Below, one piece after another: positions 26,551 to 36,048 of a stretch of DNA of 64,000 bases. Numbering within the stretch: position 1 is the stretch's first letter; every line of letters begins with the position of its first letter. A program made the position numbers and the translations under genes. A model generated the notes under the pieces. The model was not told where the DNA came from and searched no databases. It saw only the letters and a program-made list of their open reading frames with translations. This stretch comes from Acidobacteriota bacterium (GTDB lineage Bacteria > Acidobacteriota > Vicinamibacteria > Vicinamibacterales > UBA2999): positions 1-64,000 of the forward strand of contig CANIBQ010000012.1 in assembly GCA_947465645.1 (NCBI GenBank). The letters run 5' to 3'.

Positions 26551-27189
26551 TCACGACGGCAGCTTTTGCGCAGCCCCTAAGACCGATTCCACAATCCGGT
26601 TGTAGTTGGAGCATCGGCAAAGATTGCCGGCCAGGCCGTGCTGAACTTCTTCCCGTGTGGGCCGGGGGTTACGCATCAATAGCGCTGTACTCGCCATCAA
26701 CTGTCCCGACGTGCAGAAGCCACACTGAGGCGCGTCATGCTCGATGAAAGCCTGCTGAAGCGCGCTCAGCTCGCCCTTCGCGGACAGTCCTTCGACGGTC
26801 CGAATCTCCGTTCCGTCTGCCCAGAGAGCCAGTTGAGAACAGCTGTACACGGCTTTGTCTCCCATCAGCACCGTGCATGCGCCACACTCTCCGGCGTTGC
26901 AACCAATCTTGGTACCCGTCAGTCCTAAATGGTCTCGCAGCACTTCGGCCAAGGTGCAGCGCGGCTCGACCACCAGGACATATCGCGCGCCGTTAACGGT
27001 CAGAGTGATCTCTTCCAGCCCTTGAGGTCTGGCGCCTCGCAACTCCGTGGCTTCGGCGGGACTCAGCGCAGGACCCAACACGACCGAGGAGACGACCGCG
27101 GAGCCGGCTCCAGACAGGAATCCTCTGCGGCTGACGCCCGGCGAAGACTGTGCGGAGTGTCGCTTCTGTTTGTTCTGCTTGTTCTTCAT
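26551..27189 (-). CDS. Tat-exported 2Fe-2S subunit of molybdenum hydroxylase (PaoA-like)
   Basis: The start is ambiguous: an ATG at 27189 with GAAGGTGA upstream is preferred over a GTG at 27201 (four residues longer). From the ATG the product has 212 residues with a twin-arginine motif (SRRGFLSGAG) and hydrophobic run. Two iron-sulfur clusters are indicated by CNAGECGACTV...YSC and by CGFCTSGQ...CRCSNYNRI. In PaoABC the small subunit alone carries the Tat signal and takes the others out, which fits the lack of signals in the two partner subunits here. It is the first gene of the set; a 203-base gap separates it from the ankyrin gene upstream. Confidence 0.88.
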   Translation of the reverse strand: MKNKQNKQKRHSAQSSPGVSRRGFLSGAGSAVVSSVVLGPALSPAEATELRGARPQGLEEITLTVNGARYVLVVEPRCTLAEVLRDHLGLTGTKIGCNAGECGACTVLMGDKAVYSCSQLALWADGTEIRTVEGLSAKGELSALQQAFIEHDAPQCGFCTSGQLMASTALLMRNPRPTREEVQHGLAGNLCRCSNYNRIVESVLGAAQKLPS

Positions 27190-27392
27190 GTTTGTTGTCA
27201 CCTTCGCCGAGGTCGCGCGTTCGCAGGAAGACCCGACCGTTCAAGATCGCAGATCGCCGATCCTAAGGAAAGTGGCAGTCACCACTGACGGTGGACGCCG
27301 CAAGCAACTGTCGCCGTAAGGAGCTTATGTTTCAGCTATGGCGATGGCGGTACGCAGATGCCCGGAGGGAGGCAGAATGAAGCGATGTTCCT

Positions 27393-28937
27393 TCACCTTT
27401 TCTCCTCGAACAGTCCAAATACCTGTACACCCGACTCGGCCAAAGGCGTCGCACCCAGCTTCAGGAGAAGAGCCCGTGTACTCGAGCGGACGATTCGTGG
27501 GGTTTGCCCGTAATAATCCTTGACACCCGTTGTAATCACAGCGCTGGCAATGCTTAAGGGAGTCTGCCCGTAGCCATCAACGGCATCCACTCTCGCGCCA
27601 TGATCGACAAGGAGTTGAACGACTCGATCCATTCCCTTGTAGGCTGCCCCGTGGAGCGGCGTCCAGCCGTGCTCTCCCACAGTGTTGACATCGGCTCCAC
27701 GCTCCACCAGCAGCTTGGTGATTTCGAACAATCCGCTCATTTCCTGTTCGGTCCAGTCCCTCGCCAAGGGAGGCCCAACACCCGCGGCCAGATGCAGAGG
27801 GGAGATCTTCCCATCGGTCAGGGTGAACGGATCCGCGCGGGCGGCAATCAATGCACGTGCGACTTCAACGTTGCCGACAGCCGCAGCCATATGGAGAGGC
27901 GTCGCGCCATCCAGGCTGACGCCGCCCGAGTGGTCTTCCCTGGCCCTGTTCCTTGATGCGATCCGCGCGTTTGGATCGGCTCCGCGCGTGAGAAGCGCCC
28001 TGACCAGCTCTGCTCTCTTCTCGTCCGGTACTTCCGTATTACATCCGCGCATGCCGAACGCTGTCGGCGCGCACCCAGCCGCATGATGCAACGCCGTCCG
28101 GCCTTCACTGTTCGTCTTGTTCGGATTGGCGCCCTTCTCGAGGAGCAGGAGCGACAGTTCGGTGTGGCCGCTGGCGGTGGCCACCATGAGCGGCGACAGA
28201 CCATCCTTCTGGTTCGCCTCATTCGCGTCGGCCCCGGCCTCCAGCAAGATCCGACCGGACAGCACATCTCCTTGCTGCGCCGCGAACAGCAGCGGCGTAA
28301 AGCCGTTGTTTGAGCGAGCGCGAACATCGGCGCCGTGCTCGATTAGGAGCCGGACTATCTCGGAATGGCTTTCTGCCGCCGCCCACATGAGGGCCGTCTG
28401 CCCGCTTTTCGACTCCCTTAATTCTGTGTTCGCCCCGTGCTCAAGCAACGCCCGAACCGCGCCCACGTCTGCCATGTCCACTGCGGTCATGAGCGGACTC
28501 TCACCCAATAGCAGCGTCCTGTTCGGATCAGCTCGCGCTTCCAGCAATATCCTGACGATGGCACCGTGGCCGCTTGCACAGGCGGCGGCAAGAGGAGTCG
28601 CGCCGAATGCATTCTGTGCATTCACGTCTGCGCCTGCCGCAATCAACAGCCGCACGATTTCCAGTTCGCCACGGTCAGCCGCCAGGACAAGTGCCGTCGA
28701 CCCGTCAGACTGGACCTCATTCACGTCAGCGTGATCACGCAATAACCGCTCGACGGCAGCATGGTTTCCTTGCTTGACCGCGTCGGGCAAGAGCTGATCT
28801 CCGTTTGCATCGGCAGCTAGAGCAGCCGAGAGACACGACGTAAGAAGCACCGCCGCGCCCAACCGGAAAGCACGCCTCGTTATGCTTCTCGCGCTTCTCA
28901 TGCTGACCACTCTCTGCTTACGGATGACGTGAGTCAT
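27393..28937 (-). CDS. Exported ankyrin-repeat protein
   Basis: This 514-residue protein has a signal-like N-terminus (ITRRAFRLGAAVLLTSCLSAALAAD; the Arg pair and a Cys make Tat or lipoprotein export possible). About ten ankyrin repeats follow from residue 50 (GSTALVLAADRGELEIVRLL, GATPLAAACASGHGAIVRIL, GWTPLHGAAYKGMDRVVQLL). Two repeats are interrupted by longer loops (around CAPTAFGMRGCNTEVPDEKR and VGPPLARDWTEQEM). The start overlaps the DUF1552 stop as ATGA. It is a protein-interaction scaffold with no enzymatic motif, and its coupling suggests it works with the two DUF proteins. Confidence 0.86.
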   Translation of the reverse strand: MTHVIRKQRVVSMRSARSITRRAFRLGAAVLLTSCLSAALAADANGDQLLPDAVKQGNHAAVERLLRDHADVNEVQSDGSTALVLAADRGELEIVRLLIAAGADVNAQNAFGATPLAAACASGHGAIVRILLEARADPNRTLLLGESPLMTAVDMADVGAVRALLEHGANTELRESKSGQTALMWAAAESHSEIVRLLIEHGADVRARSNNGFTPLLFAAQQGDVLSGRILLEAGADANEANQKDGLSPLMVATASGHTELSLLLLEKGANPNKTNSEGRTALHHAAGCAPTAFGMRGCNTEVPDEKRAELVRALLTRGADPNARIASRNRAREDHSGGVSLDGATPLHMAAAVGNVEVARALIAARADPFTLTDGKISPLHLAAGVGPPLARDWTEQEMSGLFEITKLLVERGADVNTVGEHGWTPLHGAAYKGMDRVVQLLVDHGARVDAVDGYGQTPLSIASAVITTGVKDYYGQTPRIVRSSTRALLLKLGATPLAESGVQVFGLFEEKR

Positions 28938-30271
28938 GCGGCACCCAGGTCGAGTCTCCCAGTGCTGTCGCCGAAACTCTCGAGGGGCACGCCCAGTTTG
29001 TCCAGCAGTGTCAGATACAGATTCGCCATCGGCGTGTCCTCTGGATACCTGATGTGCCGGCCGCCTTGAATCCCCCCGATGCCGCCGCCGACAACGAGGA
29101 CGGGGAGATCCTTGTAGAGATGCAGATTTCCATCACCCAGGGCGCTGCCGTAAACCATAAGCGAGTGATCGAGCAGGGAACCATCGCCATCGTTCACGGC
29201 CCGCATCTTCTCCAGGAAGTACTGGAACAGTTGGGTGTGGAAGACGTTGATTTGAATTACCTTTTCGATCTTGGCGACGTCACCTTGGTGATGTGTCAAT
29301 GAGTGGTGCGGGTCGCCAAACCCGAGCTCTGGGTACGCCCTGACGCTCATCTCATGTCCGAGCATGAACGTCCCGACCCGCGTGATGTCGCCTTGAAACG
29401 CCAGCACCTGCAAATCCAACATCAGCTTGGCGTAATCCGAATACCGCTGTGGTACGCCGATCGGCATGTCGAAGGTCGGCAGCTCCCTGGCCGATTGCTG
29501 GCCCCCCACCTGTATCCGCCGTTCGACATCTCGGACGCCGTCGAGATATTGGTCGAGCCGAGCCCGATCGCTCCCTCCAACCGCCCCCGAAAGGCGCTTC
29601 AGGTCCTGCGACACCAAGTCGAGAATACTGCGATCCTCTTTCGTGCGGCTCGCCCGAACGCCCGGATCCATGCTGTCGCCAAACAGGCTTTCAAACACCG
29701 CGTGCGGGCGGTTCTCCATCGGGACGGGTACGGTCGCACTGCGCCACGACACGGTGAAGTAGTAGGCACAGCTATAGGCAGACTCACACGCGCCCAGGAC
29801 GTCGCTCGACTCCAGCCCCATTTCGAGAGACGCCAGTTGGGTGTGTTTGCCGAGTTCTTTCGCCGCCACCTGATCTACGGAGATGCCGCAGTAAAGATCC
29901 GCTCCGGAGGTCATTCTCGGGTGTGCCCCCGTGAGATAGGCGGCGCACGCCCGCGGGTGCTCGCCCCCGTCTTCGCCCTCCAGTTTGCGAGCTTGGTTAT
30001 TGGCCAGCCCGCTGAGTACCAGCATCCGGTCCTTAAAGGCAGCCAGAGGCTTCAGGATAGGCGTGAGTTCCAGTCCAGTACCCGTAGCCTGGGGCGTCCA
30101 CCCGTCCATGATGATCCCGTTCGGTACGACGAAGGTCCACAGGCGTGTCGCCGTTGTTTCAGCCGCTGAGCCGAAGGCCGGAACCATCGCGTCGAGGAAC
30201 GGGACGGCAATCACCGCGCCGGCGCCGCGCAGGAAGGTACGACGAGGGATAGCTCTCTTGAAAATCATCAT
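28934..30271 (-). CDS. DUF1552 protein, Tat-exported
   Basis: The product has 445 residues with a twin-arginine signal (IPRRTFLRGAGAVIAVPFLDAM). The mature part matches the DUF1552 family (WTFVVPNGIIMDGWTP, then VLSGLANNQARK, HPRACAAYLTGAHP), which in Planctomycetes and Acidobacteria occurs next to DUF1592 cytochrome-like proteins; function undetermined. The ATG overlaps the DUF1592 stop (ATGA) and its own stop overlaps the ankyrin start, so all three are translated in series. The fold resembles the sulfatase-like DUF1501 group only loosely; I do not assign a reaction. Confidence 0.85.
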   Translation of the reverse strand: MMIFKRAIPRRTFLRGAGAVIAVPFLDAMVPAFGSAAETTATRLWTFVVPNGIIMDGWTPQATGTGLELTPILKPLAAFKDRMLVLSGLANNQARKLEGEDGGEHPRACAAYLTGAHPRMTSGADLYCGISVDQVAAKELGKHTQLASLEMGLESSDVLGACESAYSCAYYFTVSWRSATVPVPMENRPHAVFESLFGDSMDPGVRASRTKEDRSILDLVSQDLKRLSGAVGGSDRARLDQYLDGVRDVERRIQVGGQQSARELPTFDMPIGVPQRYSDYAKLMLDLQVLAFQGDITRVGTFMLGHEMSVRAYPELGFGDPHHSLTHHQGDVAKIEKVIQINVFHTQLFQYFLEKMRAVNDGDGSLLDHSLMVYGSALGDGNLHLYKDLPVLVVGGGIGGIQGGRHIRYPEDTPMANLYLTLLDKLGVPLESFGDSTGRLDLGAA

Positions 30272-32652
30272 GATGAAGACTCTGCCATCTGGAAGGGCGC
30301 GCTACGGACCACACCCATAATCAGCGACGACCAGCGGTAGGCCTGAGAAGCCGAAGTTCGAACAATCTTGCGTATGGCCGGCATGTCAGAGGGCTCGACT
30401 GCCCGGCCAAGCGCGTACGTAAGCAATCGCCCGGTTACCGCCGTCACGAGCTGATCTTCCTTGCTCAGCAATACCTGCCTGAGTCCTACGGGTCCGTTAA
30501 ACGCCGTGCCATCCGGAAGAATCCCCGATGCATCAATACGCCCTCCGCCTTCCGTGGTATCGCGCCACCGGCCCAACCCATCGAAATTCTCGAGCGCGAA
30601 ACCCAGTGGATCCATCCGCGAGTGGCAGCTTGCGCATACGGGACTGACTCGGTGCAACTCCATCCTCTCTCTCATCGTCAGGAGCGCAACGTTCTTGTCC
30701 TCCTTCAACGAAGGAATGTTGGGTGGAGGCGGCGGGGGGGGAGCACCCAGGAGGTTCTCCAAGAGCCATTTTCCGCGCAGGGTGGGGGCCGTCCTGTTGG
30801 GATACGACGTCACCGTGAGCACGCTGCCCTGCCCCAAGAGTCCCCTGCGCGCGTCGCTAGCCAAGGTTACACGCCGGAACTCGCTGCCATAGATTCCTGG
30901 GATGCCATAATGCCGGGCCAATCGTTCATTCAGAAACGTATAGTCCGCACGCAGCAGATCGAGAACGCTCCGGTCCTCCCGCAGCATGCTCTCGAAGAAG
31001 AGTTGCGTTTCCTGCAACAGCGCCGCTCTGAGATTTTCATCGAAGTCGGGAAACGATGCTGGGTCGGGATTGACGCTTTCGATATTCCGCAGGTACAGCC
31101 ACTGGCTCACGAAGTCGGTGACCAAGGACTTGGCACGCGGATCAGCAAGCATTCGCCTTACCTGCTGCTGTTGCATCTCAGGCTGTCTCAGCTCACCGCG
31201 TTCAGCCGCGCTAAGGAGTTCCTCGTCGGGAATGCTGTTCCAAAGGAAAAACGAGAGGCGCGAGGCGAGCCCCAGGTCGCTGACACGATGGACCCGGTCA
31301 GGAGCGTCTGACGGATCGAGCTCAATGCGAAACAGGAAATCGGGCGATGCAAGGATCCTCTGCAGAGCCATCCTGATCCCGCGCTCGAAGTCACCGCCCT
31401 CCTCTCTGGTCGCTCTGTATGGGCTCAGCAAGGCCGGAATCTCTTTGACGGCGATCGGCCGGCGGTACGCCCGGCGAGCCAGCCTGGTCACGATCTGGCT
31501 CGCGCATCGCTCTTGCTCAACCGGTGCCGATGGATTACAGACGAATACCTGGCGGCGGCTGGGCGTATCGCCAGGGCCTTTCATCGCGTACGGCCCTGCG
31601 ACGGAGAGGCTACCGACGCCCTCGAAGAAAGCCGCCTGACGGGTTGAAACCAGGACTCCCTCCGGCTTCGCCGTGTCCTTGACAAAGGTTGCCGCAACCT
31701 GGTGAGGCCCCGCCTTGACCGCAAGCCGAACTTCCAAACCGTCGTCCAGCGCCTCGTCCGAACTGCCGTTTTGAGCGACCTTGACGGCCCCTTGGCTCTG
31801 CCCACCCACAGTGAACAATCCGACTCCCGCTCCGTCCAGCCGAATATGCAGCCGTCGCTCCTCGGACCCGCCGAGAATGCTTCCATCTCGGTCTCTCTGC
31901 AAACGGACCCTGATGATGTATTCGGCGTCCAGCGGAAAGTGATGTTGAACGAAGATTCCGCCCCTGGAGCCGACTGGCAGATCAGCGCTGCCACGATCTG
32001 TTTGCACGGTGGCTGCAGGAATCTGATAGTCGCGGACGCTCGGGCTGATGGAGGGATCACCAACCGCCAGGCGGCTGACCTTGGCGGCTGCCGCAAGATA
32101 CTTCTCGAACAGCATTGGGGACAGCGTCAGGGTGCCCGCGTTGTTGTCAAAGCCCGCTCCCGAAGGATCCGCCGGGAGAAGTGATTCAACGTCGATGTCT
32201 AGACCGAGCAGATCGCGAACAGCATTCGCATACTGAGTACGGTTGAGGCGATGGACGGGAATTTTTCCAGGGCTCGGCCTGCGCTCCGCCGCCTGGTCGA
32301 GCGCGCTTTCCAAGTACTCGGCTAGCGCATCATATTTGGCGTCGTCGGGCCGAGGCATACGCGGCGGTGGCATATCTCGGGTTCGGAGCTTGAGAAGTAC
32401 TTTTTCCCACACTGCCACGTCGGCGGCCGGATGATCCACGTCAGCCTTGTCGAGCAAGAGCCCGGAGGTGCGCAGTCGTTCGTTATGGCAGGAGACACAG
32501 AACTCGTTCAGCAGTTCCCGCTGAGAAGACAGGGAGGGCGCCGAAGATTCAGAGCCCTGCGCCGCAGATGCAGGCACAGTGATCTGAGAGGTCGCTATGT
32601 AGCCGGTCACCGAGAGAAGAATGGCACCGCCGGCCACGCGTAGCGCTCGCAT
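30268..32652 (-). CDS. DUF1592-type multi-domain cytochrome-like protein (DUF1587/1592/1588/1585)
   Basis: The start is set at ATG 32652, preceded by GGGAGG; the ATG at 32700 adds a non-signal stretch. The product has 794 residues: signal/anchor, then a heme motif CVSCH at 52-56, KIPVHRLNRTQYANAVRDLLGL (DUF1587), LASRLSFFLWNSIPDEELL (DUF1592), then PNRTAPTLRGKWLLENLLG and CASCHSRMDPLGFALENFD (DUF1588), and ALGRAVEPSDMPAIRKIV (DUF1585). Two CxxCH motifs suggest a periplasmic redox protein. A Pro-rich run (PPPPPPP) precedes NIPSLKED. It heads the operon with DUF1552 and the ankyrin protein. Function is not established for the family. Confidence 0.86.
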   Translation of the reverse strand: MRALRVAGGAILLSVTGYIATSQITVPASAAQGSESSAPSLSSQRELLNEFCVSCHNERLRTSGLLLDKADVDHPAADVAVWEKVLLKLRTRDMPPPRMPRPDDAKYDALAEYLESALDQAAERRPSPGKIPVHRLNRTQYANAVRDLLGLDIDVESLLPADPSGAGFDNNAGTLTLSPMLFEKYLAAAAKVSRLAVGDPSISPSVRDYQIPAATVQTDRGSADLPVGSRGGIFVQHHFPLDAEYIIRVRLQRDRDGSILGGSEERRLHIRLDGAGVGLFTVGGQSQGAVKVAQNGSSDEALDDGLEVRLAVKAGPHQVAATFVKDTAKPEGVLVSTRQAAFFEGVGSLSVAGPYAMKGPGDTPSRRQVFVCNPSAPVEQERCASQIVTRLARRAYRRPIAVKEIPALLSPYRATREEGGDFERGIRMALQRILASPDFLFRIELDPSDAPDRVHRVSDLGLASRLSFFLWNSIPDEELLSAAERGELRQPEMQQQQVRRMLADPRAKSLVTDFVSQWLYLRNIESVNPDPASFPDFDENLRAALLQETQLFFESMLREDRSVLDLLRADYTFLNERLARHYGIPGIYGSEFRRVTLASDARRGLLGQGSVLTVTSYPNRTAPTLRGKWLLENLLGAPPPPPPPNIPSLKEDKNVALLTMRERMELHRVSPVCASCHSRMDPLGFALENFDGLGRWRDTTEGGGRIDASGILPDGTAFNGPVGLRQVLLSKEDQLVTAVTGRLLTYALGRAVEPSDMPAIRKIVRTSASQAYRWSSLIMGVVRSAPFQMAESSS

Positions 32653-32770
32653 ACGGCCTCCCTGAACAGGCGAGTGCGTGAGGTGTTTCGATCTCTTCAA
32701 GATTCTCTATTCCCAGAAGCAACGTGTGGCGGGCGATGGGATGAAACCGGAGAGTCCCATTTTGACTTGT

Positions 32771-32820
32771 GCGAGCATCTATTACACCGATCGCGTCCGC
32801 ACGTCAAAGGAATTTCTTCG
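32771..32820 (-). promoter_or_regulatory. Left arm of inverted promoter duplication, driving the DUF1592 operon
   Basis: Read on the minus strand this arm has CGAAGAAATTCCTTTGAC, then TGTAAT 16 bases after TTTGAC (-35 at 32803-32808, -10 at 32781-32786), and ends GATGCTCGC. It matches the right arm over about 50 bases with few mismatches and one indel. The DUF1592 start lies about 120 bases downstream. The shared stretch upstream of the -35 is the natural place for a common activator site. Confidence 0.5.
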
Positions 32821-32952
32821 CGGGTCAGATAGCAAAGGCGTAGAGCGCGGCCCTGTTTGTAAACGTTCGTGGAAACCCGGTTCCGCCGTCGAAAGTGGAC
32901 CGAGGTAGCAGCGCTTGAGAGCTGGACGAACGTGCGACGAAGAAATCAGCGA

Positions 32953-33003
32953 CGAAGAAATTCCTTTGATGTGCGGGCGTGGATCGGTATAAGAAGTGCT
33001 CGC
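32953..33003 (+). promoter_or_regulatory. Right arm of inverted promoter duplication, driving TonB receptor 4
   Basis: On the plus strand it reads CGAAGAAATTCCTTTGAT, then 17 bases to TATAAG (-35 at 32965-32970, -10 at 32988-32993), followed by AAGTGCTCGC. This is close to a sigma-70 promoter. The receptor start at 33042 lies about 42 bases beyond the expected transcription start. The arm mirrors the one at 32771-32820. Confidence 0.55.
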
Positions 33004-33041
33004 TCAGGCAAAAAATTGAAATCCCGATGGGAGTGATCGCG

Positions 33042-36011
33042 ATGCACAAACACAGATGGCAGATTTTGTTCGGGGTGGCGTGGTTGGTCACGGCGCCGGC
33101 AGTCGCCTATGCGCAGGCGTCGATTACCGGCGTGGTCAGGGACACATCCGGCGCCGTGCTGCCAGGCGTGACGGTCGAGGCCGCGAGCCCGGCGCTCATT
33201 GAGCAGGTCCGGTCGGTGGTGACCGATGGGACAGGCCAGTACCGTATTGAAAATCTGCGGCCGGGCACCTATTCGGTAAGGTTCACGCTAGCCGGATTCG
33301 CTTCGGTGAGTCGAGAAGGGATTCAACTGGGCGGGACGTTTGTCGCCAGAGTGAATGCCGACCTGCGGGTGGGAGGCCTGGAGGAAACGGTGACGGTCAC
33401 TGGTGAAACTCCCACAGTGGACGTGCAGAGCACCGTGAACCAGAGCGTGTTGGATCAAGAGGTGCTCGAGCTCATCCCCGCGAACCGCACGCCAAACTTT
33501 ACGGCGTCGCTCATGCCGGGTGTGACGAGGTCGAGACACGATGTCGGCGGGGTCACAGGGGAGGGGTCTGCCGCGGGAAATGTGACACTCCGCGGCGTCA
33601 CCAACCTGCGCATGGTGACCTCTGGTGTGTCGAACCACCTCGGCATCGGGTCGGTCTGGAGCTCGCTCAACATGGAGCAGTACCAGGAAATGGCGGTTGA
33701 TACCGGCGGTATCGGCGTGGAGCAGATGGAAGGGGGGCTGAGCGTCACCCTCGTCCCGCGTGAGGGCGGCAACGCGTTCAGCGGGACGTTCTTTGGCTCC
33801 TTCGGAAACGGCTCGATGCAGGGCAACAACTTAACCCAGAAGTTGCAGGAGGCGGGTCTGCGCACGCCGGACTCGATCAAGCAGCTCAGCGACCTGAATC
33901 CGTCCTTTGGCGGGCCGATTCTGCGCGACCGCGTGTGGTTCCATGGGACGGCCCGTTACTCGCGCGCGTGGAGCTACGTACCGTTGTTCTTCAACAAGAA
34001 CGCGGGCAACCAGGACGTCTGGACTTACGAGGCCGATACCAGCCGGGAGGCGGTGGCCAACGAGAACACGCTCAAGCATGCCAACGGGCGAATCACCTGG
34101 CAGGCCAATGCGAAGAATAAGTTCGCGGCTTCCTACGAACGATCGGAGATCTGCGACTGCGCACGGAACCTGACCGCGACGCTCGCTCTCGAGGCGGCCA
34201 TGGCGAATTGGGTCGACACCGGGGAACATCAGTTCTGGGGCGAGTGGACGGCCCCGGCTTCCAACCGGCTCTTGCTCCAGGCCACCTACTACGAACACGG
34301 GAGCGACGGCACGCGCCCGCTCGAGAACAGGGCCTTTCAGGCTCGCCCGAACGTGCCGCTGATCGGTGTGGTGGAGCAGTCGACCGGCATGCGGTACCGT
34401 GCCACCGCGACGGTGGATGATTCGTTCAACATGCTACGCCGCGTTCGGGCGAGCGCCGCGTACGTGACAGGCGCCCATGCCTTCAAAGCGGGCTTCCTCG
34501 GGGCGTGGGGCGACAATCTTACGGTGCAGCGCACTGTTGACGCGCCGATCGCGTTCCGGTTCAACAACGGGATCCCAAACCAGCTGACGGTGTTTGCGCG
34601 CCCCCATGACGCCCGGAACAAGGTGGACGCCGATCACGGGTTGTTCGTGGAGGATCGATGGACCGCTGGGCGGATGACGCTGACCGGGGGCCTCCGCTAC
34701 GACTACTACCACCAGTCGTTTCCAGAGACGCGGATCGGACCGACGCAGTTCACGCCGAACCGCAACATCGTACTCCCCGACACAGAGGGTGCGCGATGGC
34801 ACAACGTCTCGCCACGGTTCGGCCTCGCGTTCGACGCCTTCGGTGATGGGAAGACCGCGCTGAAGGTCAGCGTCGGCAAGTATCTCAACGCCGAGTCGAT
34901 CAACGGGACGCTGTTTTCGAACGCGACTCCGTCGAACCTTCTCGTCACGAACACGGACAGGTCCTGGAATGACGCCGATCGCGACTTCGTGCCCGATTGT
35001 GACCTGGTCAACCCGGCTGCGAACGGTGAGTGTGGCGGGATGCTGAACTCCAACTTCGGTAGCAGCGTGCCCGGCCTCAACTACCATTCCGCCTTACTTA
35101 CCGGCTGGGGCAAGCGTCCTGACAACTGGCAGTTCGCCACCGGCGTGGAACGCGAGATCGTGGCGCGGGTATCACTTGGGGCGGATTACTGGAGAACCTG
35201 GCAGCGCAATCACGTCGCCACGCAGAACCGCTCCTACGGGCCCGCCGACTTCGACGAGTTCAGCATCACGGCGCCGCTGGACCCACGCCTCCCCGGTGGC
35301 GGCGGCTATGTCATCTCCGGGCTGTACGATGTGAAGCCGCAAGCGTTTGGCCGGCCTTACGACGGCTTCGTGACCCACGCGAAGAACTTCGGCGACAGGA
35401 CCGAGCTCTGGCAGGGGTTGGATCTCACCGTCAAGGCACGGCCCGCGGCAGGGATACTGCTGCAGGGCGGGACCACCACCCAGCGCCAGAGCACCGATAA
35501 CTGCGATGTCGTGACCCACGCGGCCGGGGAACCGCCGGCTCGCGGACTTGGGGCGCCAGCGTACAACCCGAGCCAGCTCTACTGCAATGTTCCGGGAACT
35601 TTTCTGACGCAGCTCAGGCTGATCGGCGCCTACACGATCCCCCGCATCGACACACAGGTGACGGCCTCGCTCCAGAGTCTGCCGGGGCCGGAGATTGCGG
35701 CGAACTATAACGCGTCCCTCGCGGACGTGCTGCCGTCGCTGGGGCGGAATCTTGCGGGAGGCGCGAGGAACGTGACGGTGAACCTGATCGAGCCGCGCAC
35801 CATGTATGGGCAGCGGATGAACCAGCTCGACCTTCGGATCGGCAAGATCCTGCAGTTTGGGCCGACTCGCGCGACCGTCAGCCTCGATCTCTACAACGCG
35901 CTGAATTCGAATACGGTGATACTGCAGAGCAACTCGTTCGCGATATGGCAGCGGCCTGAGTCCATTCTGCCCGCTCGATTCGCGAAGATAAGCGTGCGAC
36001 TGAACTTCTAA
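33042..36011 (+). CDS. TonB-dependent receptor 4, Oar-like
   Basis: The ATG at 33042 follows GGGAG at eight bases and opens a signal peptide (AVAYAQ); the in-frame ATG at 32979 lies inside the promoter and is rejected. The product has 989 residues: carboxypeptidase-regulatory domain (ASITGVVRDTSGAVLPG), plug entry LEETVTVTGETPTVDV, a barrel with the PDC...GECG Cys pair, ending ISVRLNF. It is followed on the same strand by the IorAB-like molybdenum hydroxylase genes after a terminator-like hairpin. It shares an inverted promoter module with the DUF1592 operon, so the two units are probably co-regulated. Confidence 0.88.
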   Translation: MHKHRWQILFGVAWLVTAPAVAYAQASITGVVRDTSGAVLPGVTVEAASPALIEQVRSVVTDGTGQYRIENLRPGTYSVRFTLAGFASVSREGIQLGGTFVARVNADLRVGGLEETVTVTGETPTVDVQSTVNQSVLDQEVLELIPANRTPNFTASLMPGVTRSRHDVGGVTGEGSAAGNVTLRGVTNLRMVTSGVSNHLGIGSVWSSLNMEQYQEMAVDTGGIGVEQMEGGLSVTLVPREGGNAFSGTFFGSFGNGSMQGNNLTQKLQEAGLRTPDSIKQLSDLNPSFGGPILRDRVWFHGTARYSRAWSYVPLFFNKNAGNQDVWTYEADTSREAVANENTLKHANGRITWQANAKNKFAASYERSEICDCARNLTATLALEAAMANWVDTGEHQFWGEWTAPASNRLLLQATYYEHGSDGTRPLENRAFQARPNVPLIGVVEQSTGMRYRATATVDDSFNMLRRVRASAAYVTGAHAFKAGFLGAWGDNLTVQRTVDAPIAFRFNNGIPNQLTVFARPHDARNKVDADHGLFVEDRWTAGRMTLTGGLRYDYYHQSFPETRIGPTQFTPNRNIVLPDTEGARWHNVSPRFGLAFDAFGDGKTALKVSVGKYLNAESINGTLFSNATPSNLLVTNTDRSWNDADRDFVPDCDLVNPAANGECGGMLNSNFGSSVPGLNYHSALLTGWGKRPDNWQFATGVEREIVARVSLGADYWRTWQRNHVATQNRSYGPADFDEFSITAPLDPRLPGGGGYVISGLYDVKPQAFGRPYDGFVTHAKNFGDRTELWQGLDLTVKARPAAGILLQGGTTTQRQSTDNCDVVTHAAGEPPARGLGAPAYNPSQLYCNVPGTFLTQLRLIGAYTIPRIDTQVTASLQSLPGPEIAANYNASLADVLPSLGRNLAGGARNVTVNLIEPRTMYGQRMNQLDLRIGKILQFGPTRATVSLDLYNALNSNTVILQSNSFAIWQRPESILPARFAKISVRLNF

Positions 36012-36048
36012 GATTCGCCGCGACTTTCGTGTAATTTCTGCGTGCCCG

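Larger units (their letters stand above)
32653..33041. other. Divergent control region between the DUF1592 operon and TonB receptor 4
   Basis: These 389 bases hold no credible gene. They contain two arms of a long imperfect inverted repeat, each carrying a candidate promoter pointing outward (annotated separately). A 12-base direct repeat (CGACGAAGAAAT) occurs at 32938-32949 and 32951-32962, next to the right arm. Small open frames here have no ribosome sites or recognisable content. Confidence 0.6.

Noticed and set aside
32771..33003. MITE or insertion sequence formed by the long inverted repeat
   Set aside because: No transposase, no clear target duplication, and each arm works as a promoter; kept as control region instead.
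32979..33041. 21-residue N-terminal extension of TonB receptor 4
   Set aside because: It would start inside the -10 region, and the signal peptide begins at 33042.
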